From positions 268,937,694 to 269,001,693 of the forward strand of contig NC_085138.1 in NCBI RefSeq assembly GCF_035046485.1: a DNA stretch of 64,000 nt, in the 5' to 3' direction. The DNA is from Aedes albopictus (lineage: Eukaryota; Arthropoda; Insecta; Diptera; Culicidae). Of this stretch, positions 43,064-56,300 are shown one piece after another (positions within the stretch are counted from its first letter, which is position 1; each line of letters starts with the position of its first letter). A program made the position numbers and the translations under genes. The notes under the pieces were generated by a model. That model worked only from the letters and a program-made list of their open reading frames with translations, ran no database searches and was not told where the DNA came from.

Positions 43064-43830
43064 TTTTTGTTTCAAATTTCTCGTCAAAGTCGCCTAGGAA
43101 CCACTTTTAGAGCTTCTAAAAACGCGCATTTTCGTGCGCTGAGAATGTTGCTACGTCATTCCGTTCAAAAGATATTGATGTTTTTCTAGAAAAATAGGCA
43201 ATTTTCAAGTATTTTTTGCTTGAGTTACAAAAATAACACCCCTCTAATTTTTTGATATGTTTCATAACAACATTTCTTCTTTTGAATGCGGGCAAAATAT
43301 ATTTTTTTATGTTTGCCCCAACACATCATAAACCCTTTTTAAAAAACTTGGATTTTTTAAGAAAAACGCCTGTAACTTTTGAACCAAAAGAGATAACGAC
43401 CATCTCAGCGCACGAAACGACGCGTCTTCAAATGCTCTACAAGTGTTTCTCGGGCGACTTTGATGAAAAATCGAAACTGAAAAAGTTAAGGCCCTAAAAC
43501 CGGTTTTTCTTGAACCACCCTAAGCTTATTCAGAAAAATACCTTAAGATCGGTCAATTTTAAAGCTACATAAAAAGTGTCTTCAGCAAACTTGCTCAAAA
43601 TTGATAGATCTACAACTATTCTGAAGAATGTATATAGTTATTCTTGCAAATAAAAAAGTTTGGTTACAAATTTCTTTGAAAATATGGACCACCCTAATTT
43701 TCATGCACATTTTAAAGAGGGCCTTATTATTAGGGACAACTTTGTAGAAGACCATTTTAGCCTTAACACTTATTTGAAGGCGTTGAATGCATCTTTTCTC
43801 GTAAATCTGGTTCGTGGACCACTGTGACTG
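43064..43830. mobile_element. Partial copy of the 17367-18351 foldback MITE
   Basis: Closely follows the interior and right arm of that element (AAGATATTGATG, TTGCCCCAACACATCATAAA, CGTAAATCTGGTTCGTGG); the left arm is missing. Confidence 0.75.
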
Positions 43831-43834
43831 ACAC

Positions 43835-43971
43835 ACAACTATTTGATCCACTTTCAATAACAATTTGAGAATATATGTTGCACTTTTCGAAAAGTTACAG
43901 CTATTCAAATATTTTTTGAGAAGCGAAAATTTTGCCTGTCCCGATCATTTTGTCTATCCCCTGTACCTCTT
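43835..43971. mobile_element. End of a CAGGGG-type MITE
   Basis: Right terminus TCATTTTGTCTATCCCCTG preceded by a diverged version of the arm seen at 27230-27393. Confidence 0.6.
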
Positions 43972-44298
43972 AATCTCCTGGCCCCACGCAATACACAATA
44001 ATGCATGGAACTCACTACTTATTTCAATTTCAACTAATGAATTAGGCCTTGCTAAAAGAAAGGTTATGCAATATTCAACCCTCCTGACCCATACGTTCCC
44101 CGGAAGAAAACAGTGCAGGTGGCTCCAACTTTCTAGGCTCCCAGCATGATTGGAACTGCAAATAAAAATGAAAAGAAATTCAATCTTTCAATGAAAAACT
44201 TCATGTTTTGCGCCTTTGAGAACGGTAGTCTACGGGTTCCAAAATATTGCTCTAACTTCTTGTAAAACAGGTCAATCTTGCGTAAATTTAAATCATTA

Positions 44299-47213
44299 CC
44301 GTAAACCGGGGTTAAATTGATCATCGGGGTGAAAGTGTTATTCCATATTAGCAATTTGTGCTCGTCCTTATGATCGTAAAATTCTTACCTCATCTAGTTC
44401 ATAGATGTCTTGAGCTGAGTGTGGACTTTTTAGTTTTTAGAAAAAGTTAGTCTTATATAATTTTTTTATGGGTTTTTCAATGTGTTTCTGACACATCTGA
44501 AACTGTTGGCACTAAACAATCGATTGCCACCAGGAGTATACTTTCTGTGTTCACATTTTTAAGGAAGCTTGATTGTGATATGGTGTATCTATTCTGGACA
44601 TAAATCAGTTGAAAAGTTTTTTTTTGTAGAAAAAGTGATTTAATGTGATTAAAGTAGTTCATTTCAAATGAAATTGCATACCTGCAGGCGTTCAATGATA
44701 AGTTTCAAAACTTCAATTTGCCTTTTAAAAGCCGAATTTATTAGCTGTAAGAGTTTTGACTTGTTATTCGTTATCAGAATATTAATATTTAGTGGAGAAG
44801 GCAATTTTTGTACTCTAACCGATGTTCAATTGTATGCTGATTAGGTTGTCCCAAAATTGCACATGGTCAAAAAGCTTGGGGGCTCACCCTGCAAATGATA
44901 GTTAAGGGTGTTAGAAACAAACTTTTGTATGACGGCAACTGTCAGAAATTACGTTTAGAGGTCGCCCCGGCGAGATTTTTGGAAAATGGCAATTTTTCGT
45001 AATAAATTTCATACAAATATTTTTTACCGTACAAAAATTGGAAAAACACACTATTTTTATATTTTTTACAGCTTGATATGGATCCAAACTACTTGGGAAA
45101 AATAATTAACGACATGTTTTGCAGGTAACTTTTTGATACTGAATTTTTGAATTCACTAAAATTTGTCATTTTTTGATATACTGTGCCTTTTACCCACCAT
45201 AAAAAGTATCTGAACCTAATACTAATTTAAAACAATTTCCATAAAAAGATCGGAAATTTTATGAGGAAAAACTTTGCCGAAGACAGTATTGCGATTTTTC
45301 TATCCGTTTTAGAGTTATCCACGATTTACTATTTGGTGAAATTGGGATTTTCAGATATTTTTCTAAAAATGTCAAATAAGAACTTCCCAAAAACACATAC
45401 AAAGTAAAAAAAATCACGTATGCTCAACAAGTTTTTGTCTTGATTGTGTTATGGAATTATGGTGATATCATTAATTGATTTTTATTTTTTGTTTTCTATC
45501 CCTCCATATAGAAATTAACTAGCAAAGATTAAAAAAAAGCTAGCTCTTTTGACAAGCTTCGTACTGCTCATTGATTTTTTAAAGATATTCTGCACAAAAT
45601 GTTGAGCTATATTTTTGCATTTATCTTACTTTCCTGTCGATATTCTCAATTATTTTTCTACACGAAGACGTATGAATCCTTGACCTGGACCTGTTGTATG
45701 AAACATCCCAGGAAACAGTGGCAAAGTGAATAAAGGCGAATACGTTGATCCATACCAAATTCAAATCGCGATTACGAACATCTTACGTAAGAATACCAAT
45801 ATTTATTCCAATTCAAGACATTCTTTAAAACAGAGCATGTCTTTTTTGACATTAACTGACTTGTACCAACCCCGAAAATAAGATACATCGAGGCAAATTG
45901 AAACGGGTGGGATGAGAATAACCAGTGAGTTGAGTGAGTTGACGTAATGTTATCCAAGGTTAGAACAATTTGAATACCATAACACATACACGGCATACAA
46001 TAAGACAAGGTAGGCTATTATTGGTAAACAACAGTTTTGGACATAAACAAGTGACGTCATTTTTATCATCCTATACGTTGATCAAAATGATAGGGACTCA
46101 TGTAGGGACTACTAGAACATTTTATTCATGTCTTTGAACGAGTTGATCAACATCATTGAAAAACAAAATCGGCATGTTTTGCGGAATGTATCACCTTATA
46201 AATAATATACAAAATGTGGCCGTGCGTTTGATTGTATATTATGCTCGTATAAACCATTGTCAGTGCATAACCGTTAAAAATGCCATGGCTTACTGAGGCA
46301 TCTCAGAATGGTACCTAATGATAAAGTTTCTCGCTAGTAGGTACCTTCCTGTATCAAAGAAAATGGATATGTCAACGGAAACAAAAACTCAATAAATGAT
46401 GTCACCATAATTCCTAAACACAATCAAAACAAAAACTACGTGATTTTTTACTTTGTATATGTTTTTGGGAAGTTCTTATGTGACATTTTTAGAAAAATAC
46501 CTGAAAATCCCAATTTCACCAAATACTAAATCGTGAATAACTCTAAAACGGATAGAATAAACGCAATGCTGTCTTCGGCAAAGTTTTTCTTCATATAATT
46601 TCCGATCTTTTTATGGAAATTGTTTGAAATTAGTATTAGGTTCAGATACTTTTTATGGTGGGTAAAAGGCACAGTATATAAAAAAATGACAAATTTTAGT
46701 GAATTAAAAAATTCAGTATCAAAAAGTTACCTGCAAAACATGTCATTAATTATTTTTCCTCAGTAGTTTGGATCCATATCAAGCTGTAAAAAATATAAAA
46801 ATAGTGTGTTTTGTCAATTTTTGTACGGTAAAAAATATTTGTATGAAATTTATTACGAAAAATGACCTTTTTTCAAAAATCTCGCCGGGGCGACCTCTAA
46901 ACGTCATTTCTGAAAGTTGCCGTCATACAAAAGTTTGTTTCTAACACCCTTAGCTATCATTTGCAGGGTGAGCCCCCAAGCTTTTCGACCATGTGCAATT
47001 TTGGGACAACCTAATGCTGATCAATTTCGCCCCAAAATGGCATTTTCATTTTTTGAAGTTTCAATGTTATCTAACTTTAAGTTTGTTTAATAAAATTCTG
47101 CCACGTAGTTTCATAGAGGTCCACTCACCACTTTTGCCAATATTTGGATTGCTCCAAATGTAATTTGCAAAAGTTGTTTTCAAGTGATCAGTTTTACCCC
47201 GGATTACGTTACG
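44299..47213. mobile_element. Outer MITE (ACCGGGGTTAAATTGATCA ends) split by a foldback element
   Basis: CCGTAAACCGGGGTTAAATT near 44300 pairs with GATCAGTTTTACCCCGGATT near 47190. Between the halves lies the element at 44842-47013 with its 8-bp duplication. Confidence 0.55.
44842..47013. mobile_element. 2.17-kb foldback element with 8-bp target duplication
   Basis: Arms of about 650 bp, nearly identical (TAGGTTGTCCCAAAATTGCA at the left end, reverse complement at the right end), around an internal segment of about 830 bp. ATGCTGAT flanks both sides (44834-44841, 47014-47021), consistent with a hAT-like origin. The interior frames are short and unrecognised. Confidence 0.85.
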
Positions 47214-47258
47214 GTTGCTCAATCAACGGAGAAAATTATAGATTATTTTTTTATTTGT

Positions 47259-47540
47259 CTCTCTCTCTCTTCTTGGCGTAACGTCCTCACTGGGACAAAG
47301 CCTGCTTCTCATTTTAGTGTTCCATGAGCACTTCCAAAGTTTTTTACTGAGAGCTTCCTCTGCCAATGACCATTTTGCATGTGTAAATCAGTGTGGCAGG
47401 CACGAAGATACTCTATGCCCAAGGAAGTCAAGGAAATTTCCTTTACGAAAAGATCCTGGACCGACCGGGAATCGAACCCGTCACCCTCTGCACGGTCATG
47501 CTGAATACCCGTGCGTTTACCACCTCGGCTATATGGGCCC
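47259..47540 (-). mobile_element. Complete Feilai-type tRNA SINE, minus strand
   Basis: Reverse complement of the 37299-37583 copy with an added (CT)n tail. TTTTTTATTTGT on both sides (47247-47258, 47541-47552) is the target duplication. Confidence 0.87.
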
Positions 47541-47552
47541 TTTTTTATTTGT

Positions 47553-49012
47553 ATATACCCTTTTTTATATTTTTGTATATACTCTGTATGTTGCCACCTA
47601 ACATTATGTAATCAACTACCAAAACCTCTTTTGAAGGTGGCGAACCTTCCAGTAATTATGTACTTAAAATTGTAAGTTCCAATAATTATTTGCCAAGATT
47701 TTGCAGAGATTATATGATAAATGCAATAAAATCCCGAAGGTGGGCCAAAATACCTGCCCTGGGCCTAAACACATCCAGTACTCTATTGAATGCTAAACAA
47801 AGGAGTCTTTCATTTAACTCTAGTAGGATATTGGGGTCAATATCAAACAGGCCACTGAACGTGCACTGCCATGTTGTGGTGCGTAAATGTTAGGGTTAAA
47901 ACAGATTCCTCTTACACAGGTCACCAGCTAATTCAAATGATCTAGACATCGTTAGCTATACTCAAAAATGAACGGCCATACGCGCCAACTTGTGACGGAA
48001 TTGGGGGGGGTTTCAAGGCCTCTCATAATCAATGAAACGTGAACGGGTAACCACAGAGTAAAAATATAAAGAATGTCATTTCATGTCTTTTTTCAAGCGA
48101 CAAGAAAAGTGGCGCTCTCTAAGCGAATCAAGGTAGGAGCTCTCTGTATTTATCAGCGTTCGTGATTTGTCATGAGAGAAAGTACTGTGCGTATGATTTG
48201 GTATCCTCATACAATCAGCGACACACACACACTACCGCATGAATACCGTATGGACCCGATTTTGTCAACCTTTTTTGCGTCAAACTTTTTGCTCTCATTA
48301 TCGTATGGTCAAACTTTAACCAATTCATTTACGTTCATCACCAAACTACTGCTGAGAGGCAGATCATACAGGGATAAAAAGTTTGAAAAACTGTTTAGAA
48401 TTTTAAGGAAAGCCAAAATTGTATTGCAGAAAGGGGCTGACAAAATCGGGTTATTAAGGACAGACTTGTTAGAATCCCAAAAAGGCCGACTTTGGCACCT
48501 ACTCACGATTTCGAGGGCACAAATCTCTTCGTAAATAAAACCAGCGCACCAGATCTTCTTATTTTAAGCTTATTACAAGTGAGCAAGAGCAGAATAATAA
48601 AATGCACTGTTGTTTGAAGCTTGCTTCTTGAGATTTGTGCGTCTGAAGTTCTCATACACTGTTCAAGCGGAATTTCAAGACGTTTGTACTTAATGTATTC
48701 AACTTCATCCTTAGATAATGCTGCGATAGTACTCCTCCGAGCGTCAGCAGAGTGTGCAGTGTGCATTCTCGATATTAATGTAACTTCACTTTGTAACTTT
48801 ATTTTAACGTTAGCGCCTATGATTACGATGATATCAATGACGAATCCTTCAACCTTAATGTAACTTTACTTTGTAACTTTATTTTAACATTAGCACCCCA
48901 CATTTGCGCGGCGTCTCTGCTGATGGCTTCTACAACGCAATATAAAATGGAAAATTTTAAAACAGATCATCCCTCTTAAATCCGTTTATGGTTACGAAAA
49001 ATGTCGAAACAC
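47553..49012. other. Intergenic upstream of the MXRA7-like gene
   Basis: No supported exon. A 40-base segment with GTAACTT-ACTTTGTAACTTTA is repeated at about 48778-48812 and 48856-48893. Confidence 0.4.
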
Positions 49013-49222
49013 AGATAAAAATAATGACGTTTACACGTCATGTAAACTTAATTTTAGTAATGTAAACTTAGTGTTATGATGGTTTACATTATATATCATG
49101 TAAATTTACGTTATATGTCATGTAAAAACTCAGAGTCATGCTGAATTACATGACATATAATGGAAGTTTACATGATATTTCATGAATTTTACATGATATG
49201 TCATGTAAACTTCTGTGATATC
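49013..49222. repeat. Palindrome-rich TTTACATGATAT repeat
   Basis: About ten copies of ATGTAAA or TTTACAT, several joined as palindromes such as TTTACATGATATGTCATGTAAA-like units shortened to under 20 bases here (CATGATATGTCATG), every 20-30 bases. Confidence 0.6.
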
Positions 49223-49824
49223 CCACGCTCCAATTATGTGCATCATATGTCACAGAATTTCACACTCTTTTTTCGATCTGTGAATCTCATCCGCAGTACA
49301 TACACTTGATTCTGTTCCATACTCTTTTGCACAACTGAGTTTCGTCAGAAAACCATGTTCATTCATTATCTAACATAACTTACTAGGTATGCTGAAATAT
49401 GCTTTACATCCCAAGACAGCTGATCTCAACGGAACATTTGAATGGTGTGAAGGGTGAATGAAGCTCACTTTGCCCGAAGCTTTTACTTTTCGCCCTTTTT
49501 TGATGAGCATGTTTACTACAAGTACTTCTGCTAAAGCATTCTACTCATCTAATAGTGTGATGGAAGATGCTTTTATAGAATCAAATATTGTTCATGTGTT
49601 TTTTTTTATTAGGATGTCTATTGTTTAATATTTCAATCAATTTTTCATTCATATGTTTTATCTAATATGCCTAAATACGACAAAAATCTGTAGATAACAA
49701 AGCAATATTTATACAACTCTAAGAAGTTCTAATTGCATTCTGCGTTTCCAATAAGAAATGTATACCTGTGTCTATTTTGTTTGTTTGACATGTATCCCAT
49801 GTATTATATCCGAAAAGCATCACC

Positions 49825-50393
49825 ATGAAATACCTTGAAAACTTGATGATATATTTTGGCAATTTGTCTGCGTTTTACATTTTTAGTGTCGCCACATCGA
49901 TAGCGGTAGTCCTGCTAACCATCTACCTGGGGATAGTGACACGGCTAACAAATGGTAGCCCTGAACAAGCGGACAGAAAATCATTCCACAAATCGCAGGT
50001 AAAACCTAATATTATCCTCCTCAAGGTCACCGCAGTGTGCTAATCAAAACAGTATGCATTTAGAGTCAATCGTCAACCGGTGGTGATGGATCCGACGACA
50101 GTGATAGCGAGAATGAAAATCTGAGAATCGAATCGCTCCGACAGCTGAAGTCAGCCAAGCTCAAATCCATAGAACGGCGACTAACGGATGAGCAGCGGCA
50201 GGCTGAGAAAGAGTAAGGGTGACTGAATATGCAAGTGCTGTATTTGAAAATTATTGTTTTTTTTATTCGCAGAATGGAAAAAGCTCAATTGTCTGCGATT
50301 TTTGAGCTATTGAAACAACAAAGCGAAAAATTCGATCTGTGTGCTGACTTGAATGAAGATGATCTGAAAGAGCAGCTTACTTTATACCGGTGA
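49825..50393 (+). CDS. MXRA7: MXRA7-like small single-pass membrane protein, 3 exons
   Basis: Exons 49825-49998, 50064-50212 and 50273-50393 join to 147 residues, with borders CAG/GTAAAA, TTTAG/AGT, GA/GTAAGG and TTCGCAG/A. Residues 15-40 are one membrane segment (AFYIFSVATSIAVVLLTIYL). Exon 2 gives an acidic SDDSDSENEN stretch, then a charged coiled-coil. The C-terminus (QLSAIFELLKQQSEKF, then EDDLKEQLTLYR) matches the conserved end of matrix-remodelling-associated protein 7 as I remember it (QLAAIFKLMK ... VQEQLRLYDM). Molecular function is poorly known in any animal. Exons 2 and 3 are firm; the first exon rests on one good donor and a plausible N-terminal membrane segment. Confidence 0.78.
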
Positions 50394-50634
50394 ACAATGC
50401 ATATGTCTACCAAGATGACCAAGTCATGAAAGTAGAAATAATATGAAGATAGACGGTGAATTTCAAATATTTTTTGTTCGTATATAAACTTCAGAAATGA
50501 AGTAAAAATGGGTTATACAATGTATTTTACGATAAGCAGAACCATACACTACACCGTGTAATTCTAGTCAATCCTTAACGTATAGTGATTGTTCGTGCAA
50601 TTTATGTTAAATAACTCCAATACACATGTTTTAC

Positions 50635-50640
50635 AATAAA
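50635..50640 (+). terminator. Polyadenylation signal AATAAA of the MXRA7-like gene
   Basis: First canonical AATAAA after the stop at 50393, giving a 3'UTR of about 260 bases. Confidence 0.5.
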
Positions 50641-50886
50641 AATGTTTTACAATGAAACACATATCACACTTTAAAAAGAACTTGACGAAACACACATTTA
50701 TTCACGGAGGGAAAAAACAGAGTAATGCAAGGCTTAAAAATCTCTAAACGCCCGGCGCGCCGCGGCGTACGATCTTAATCCTATTCAATTCAAGTTGGGA
50801 CAAACTTCTATCGCATTGGGTGGATTGTCGCAACAAATGCAGGTGGCGACATTGTCATTATTGTTGCGCGATGGATGAATTTTGAT

Positions 50887-51150
50887 TCAGTGGTTTCTTT
50901 TTTGATTGCAGTTTCTTCTCAAGCCCGAAATATGCACATCTTTCTCTGATGATGCGCCTTTACAATTCACGTTGTTGTCAGCGGTTTGTAAGGATCCAAG
51001 GTAGACAAATTTCTCCACAACCTCAAAGGTATCCCCGTCTATCGCAACGTTACTTCCTAGATGAATGCTATCGTTTCCGTCTAGTAGCATGTACTTTGTT
51101 TTTGACGTATTTCACCACCAGTCCGACCTTTGCCGATTCACGGTTGTACA
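50887..51150 (-). pseudogene. RTE LINE fragment (thumb region)
   Basis: GSNVAIDGDTFEVVEKFVYL and LQTADNNV match the RTE at 53323-56568, then the frame decays. It abuts the 5'-truncated LINE that starts near 51170. Confidence 0.8.
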
Positions 51151-53322
51151 CTGCAAGGCTTTGCCATCAGTCTAAATGTTCTGGACACTCATTTTATAGA
51201 GTCGATTTTAATCCGATGACAGGCATCGGAGCCGTCGCATGTGAAGTGACTAACCGAGGTAAAACCCTCAGTGTTGCCTCCATATATCTTCCACCGAGAA
51301 CTGCGATATCTCGCCCACATCTGCTCGGTTATGCCTGAGCCACGGCTGCTCATGGGGGATTTCAACTCCCATGGTACAGGCTGGGGGGAACTGTACGATG
51401 ACAGCCGTTCAACTTTGATATATGACCTCTGCGACGACTTCAACATGACAATTTTGAACACCGGAGAAGTTTCGCGAATTGGCGCCTCCAGCTAAAGATG
51501 GCAGTCCCAGAGACAGCCGATTAGACCTCTCAATCTGTTCGAGCTCACTATCGCTGGAGTGTACATGGAGGGTTATCCAGCATCCCCATGGTAGTGATCA
51601 CCTTCCGATCGTTGTTTGTATTTCCAACGGTTCACATCAACCTCCATCTATCGACATTACCTACGACCTTACAAAACACATTGACTGGAGGAAGTACACG
51701 GAAGCAATCATCGGCGGTGAGCAATCGGTAGAAGTCCTTCCACCGCGAGAAGAGTATCAATTTCTATCAGAACTGATCATCAGTAGCGCGCTTCAAGCAC
51801 AACGTCGACTCCGTCAGTTCGCAAGAAACCCTCCAATCCGTGGTGGGATAGCGAGTGTACAGCAATCTGCTGTCGCGAAGAACCGCTGCGTTCAGAGAGT
51901 TTCGGAAACGCGATTCGATTAAAAACTTTAAGCGGTACACTTCCCTTGAAAGCGAGTTCAAGAACTTGGTCAAATCGAAGACAAGCGATTACTGGCGTCG
52001 GTTCGTCGAGGGTTTACCGCGCGAGACATCGATGAGAACTCTTTGGAACGTCGGGAGAAGAATGCGTAACGCATCGTCGGTAAAGGAGGATCGTGGCTCC
52101 CCTCGGTGGATTCTCAAGTTCGCAAAACAAGTTTGTCCGGATTCCGTATCCGTGGAGCGAATAATTCGTGATATTTCCGAGGATAGGACGACATGGACAG
52201 GCCGTTTTCGATGATTGAATTCTCACTTGCTTTTCTTTCATGTAACAATGCCGCTCCAGGAATGGATCGAATTAAGTTCAACTTGCTTAAAAACCTCCCC
52301 GACGTCGCTAAGAGGCGCTTGTTGAGCTTGTTCAATCAGTTCCTGGATAACAACATCGTTCCGGATGATTGGAGGCACGTGAGAGTGATAGCTATCCAAA
52401 AACCCGGGAAACCCGCGTCGGATCATAATTCGTACCGTCCAATCGCGATGTTGTCTTGCCTACGGAAGTTGTTGTAGAAGATGATTCTTTTTCGACTGGA
52501 CAAATGGGTTGAATCGAATGACATGTTGTCAGATACACAGTTTGGTTTCCGCAGAGGCAAGGGAACAAACGACTGTCTTGCGTTACATTCTTCAGAAATT
52601 CAGCTTGCCTTTGCTCAGAAGCAACAAATGGGATCAGTGTTTTTGGATATCAAGGGGGCTTTTGATTCAGTTTGTGTCGATGCTCTTTCCGACAAACTAC
52701 ACGGAAGTGGCCTTTCACCAATTTTGAACAACTTTTTGTACAATTTGCTGTTTGAGACGCAGATGAGTTTTGCCCATGGCGACTTGACTGTTTCACGAAT
52801 TAGCTACATGGGCCTCCCCCAGGGTTCATGTCTAAGCCCCCTTGTTAACAAATTTTATGTTAGATGATTGTCTCGTGGAAAATTGCACGTTAAGACAGCT
52901 TGCGGATGACTGTGTTGTTTCTGTAACGGGATCAATAGCAGTCGATCTGCAAGGACCACTACAGGATACTTTGGATAATTTGTCTACTTGGGCTCTCAAG
53001 CTGGGTATCCCGAGCAGAAGGGCATACCTTACAAATACCATGCGAAGAGCAACATGTGCTCTAATACCTATAATTGTTATTGCTGCGTTATTCTACGAAA
53101 TGTTATGAGAACATCACAATAACAGTTGAAGGTATTTGAGCAGAGTTTGGTATTGATGTAGTATTTGTTGGTTTGGTAGTGAAAATAACCGAAGAACAAG
53201 ATTTGCTATTACATCATGAAGTCATCGAACAAATGGAACATTTAATAACAAGAAATGTTATTAGTTTGTTATTCAATAACTTTGGGATAACAAATACAGC
53301 ACTTGAAATTTTAGGTATGCAT

Positions 53323-56300
53323 ACATACATACATTTATTTGTTCCACATCATTAAGACAAGACATAATCAACAATAGTACGCCACAATACTCGGTTTGTG
53401 GCTGCCGCTCTCCATCCTCGGTCACGCCCAATGCTCGCCAAGTCACGCTCCACCTGGTCCGCCCATCGTGCTCTCTGCGCTCCACGCCTTCTTGTGCCAA
53501 CCGGATCCGTTGCAAAAACCAGCTTTGCAGGGTTGTTGTCCGGCATTCTTGCAACATGCCCTGCCCACCGTATCCTTCCGGCTTTGGCCACCTTTTGGAT
53601 GCTGGGTTCGCCGTAAAGTGCAGCGAGCTCGTGGTTCATCCTTCTCCGCCACACACCGTTCTCCTGCACACCGCCGAAGATCGTTCTTAGCACGCGTCGC
53701 TCGAAAACTCCGAGTGCTTGTAGGTCCTCCTCGAGCATGGTCCATGTCTCGTGCCCGTAGAGGATTACCGGTCTTATTAACGTTTTGTACATGGTGCATT
53801 TGGTGCGTGGGTGAATCTTTTTCGACCGCAGTTTCTTCTGGAGCCCGTAGTAGGCCCGACTTCCGCTGATGATGCGCCTCCGAATTTCACGGCTCACGTT
53901 GTTGTCAGCCGTCAGTAAGGATCCGAGGTAGACGAATTCCTCCACCACCTCGAAAGTATCCCCGTCTATCGTAACATTACTACCCAGACGGATCCGGTCG
54001 TGTTCGGTTCCGCCTACCAGCATGTACTTTGTTTTTGAGGCATTCACCACCAGTCCGACCTTTGCTGCTTCGCGTTTCAGGCGGGTGTACAGTTCTGCCA
54101 CCGTTCCAAATGTTCTAGCGATAATGTCCATGTCGTCCGCAAAGCACACAAATTGACCGGATTTTGTGAAAATCGTTCCCCGGCTGTTGAGCCCGGCTCG
54201 TCGCATCACACCTTCCAGCGCGATGTTGAAGAGTAGACATGAGAGTCCGTCACCTTGTCGCAGTCCCCGGCGAGATACGAATGAACTGGATAGTTCACCC
54301 GAAACCCTTACGCAGTTTTGCACACCGTCCATCGTTGCTTTAATCAGTCTAGTCAGCTTCCCAGAAAAGCCGTTTTCGTCCATGATTCTCCATAGCTCTG
54401 CGCGGTCGATACTATCGTATGCCGCTTTGAAGTCGATGAACAGGTGGTGCGTTGTGACCTGGTATTCACGGCATTTCTGGAGGATTTGCCGTACGGTAAA
54501 GATCTGGTCCGTTGTCGACCGGCCGTCCCCTTCCTTCCACTCCTCCGGTAGCTGTTCGGTTTCCCAGATCCTGACTATCAGCCGATGCAGACAGATGGCC
54601 AACTTTTCTGGGCCCATCTTGATGAGTTCAGCTGCGATACCATCCTTACCAGCTGCTTTGTTGGTTTTGAGCTGGTGAATGGCATCCTGAACTTCCCTCA
54701 GCGTGGGAGTTGGTTCATTTCCGTCCTCCGCTGCACTGGCGTCGTCGTTCCTTCCGTTGCCGTGGGCTCCCGTGCCTACGTTCTCCACGCCGTTCAGGTG
54801 CTGATCGAAGTGCTGCTTCCACCTTTCGATCACCTCACGTCCGTCCGTCAAGAGGCCTCCGTCTTTATCCCTGCATATTTCGGCTCGCGGCACGAAGCCG
54901 TTGCGGGATGCGTTGAGCTTCTGATAGAACTTCCGTGTTTCTTGGGAACGGCACAGCAGTTCCATTTCTTCACACTCCGCTTCTTCCAGGCGGCGCTTTT
55001 TCTCCCGAAAGAGGCGGGTCTGCTGTTTCCGCTTCTGCTTATAACGTTCCACGTTCTGTCGAGTCCCTTGCTTCAGCATTACCGCCCTCGCTGCATTCTT
55101 CTCCTCCAAAACCGTTCTACACTCCTCGTCGAACCATTCGTTCCGTCGATTCCGTTCCACGTACCCGATGGTGCTCTCGGCTGCGTCGTTGATGGCTGCT
55201 TTCACTGTACTCCAGCAGTCCTCTAGAGGGGCCTCATCGAGCTCGCCCTCGTCTGGCAACGCGGCCTCGAGATTCTGCGCGTATGCTGAGGCGACATCCG
55301 GTTGCTTCAGTCGCTCTAGGTTGTACCGTGGCGGTCGCCGGTACCGTACATTGTTGATGACGGAGAGTTTTGGGCGCAGTTTGACCATCACCAGATAGTG
55401 GTCGGAGTCAATGTTGGCGCCACGATAGGTCCTGACGTCGATAATGTCGGAGAAGTGCCGTCCGTCAATCATAACGTGGTCGATTTGAGATTCCGTCTGC
55501 TGTGGTGATCTCCAGGTGTAACGATAAGGGAGGCTGTGTTGGAAAAAGGTGCTACGTATGGCCATAGTTTTGGAGGCGGCGAAATCAATGAGTCGTAGGC
55601 CGTTTTCGTTCGTTTGCTGGTGGGCGCTAAACTTACCAATCGTCGGTCTGAATTCCTCCTCCTGGCCTACCTGAGCGTTCAAATCTCCTATGATGATCTT
55701 GACGTCGTGGCTTGGGCAGCGGTCGTACTCGCGTTCGAGCTGCGCGTAAAATGCGTCCTTGTCATCATCAGTACTTCCGGAGTGTGGGCTGTGCACGTTT
55801 ATTATGCTGAAGTTGAAGAATCGGCCCTTGATCCTCAACCTGCACATTCTTTCGTCGATCGGCCACCAACCGATCACGCGCCTCTGCATATCACCCATCA
55901 CGATGAAAGCTGTTCCCAGCTCGCGTGTGTTGCCGCAGCTCTGGTAGATGGTATGATTACCTCTAAACGTTCGCACCATGGATCCTGTCCAACACACCTC
56001 CTGCAGCGCTACGATGCCGAACCCGCGGTCCTTCAGTAGATCGGCGAGTATGCGGGTGCTCCCAATGAAGTTGAGAGATCGGCAGTTCCACGTACCGAGT
56101 TTCCAATCACAAGTCCTTTTTGTTCGCTGGGGTCGTTGCCGTTGGTCTCGGTTCGTATTATTCTGTTGCTGATTTTCCGTTACAATGGGTTTTTACGGCT
56201 GGCTCGTAGGGCCTGACACCAACCCCCTACTTTCCGGAGGACCATAGTGCACAGTTGAGCTTAGAGTCCTTCCCTGGCACTCGGACGAAGATCAGCCGCC

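Noticed and set aside
53396..55226. Long plus-strand frames (157, 170 and 213 codons) across the RTE element
   Set aside because: They are antisense shadows of the GC-rich RTE frame on the minus strand.
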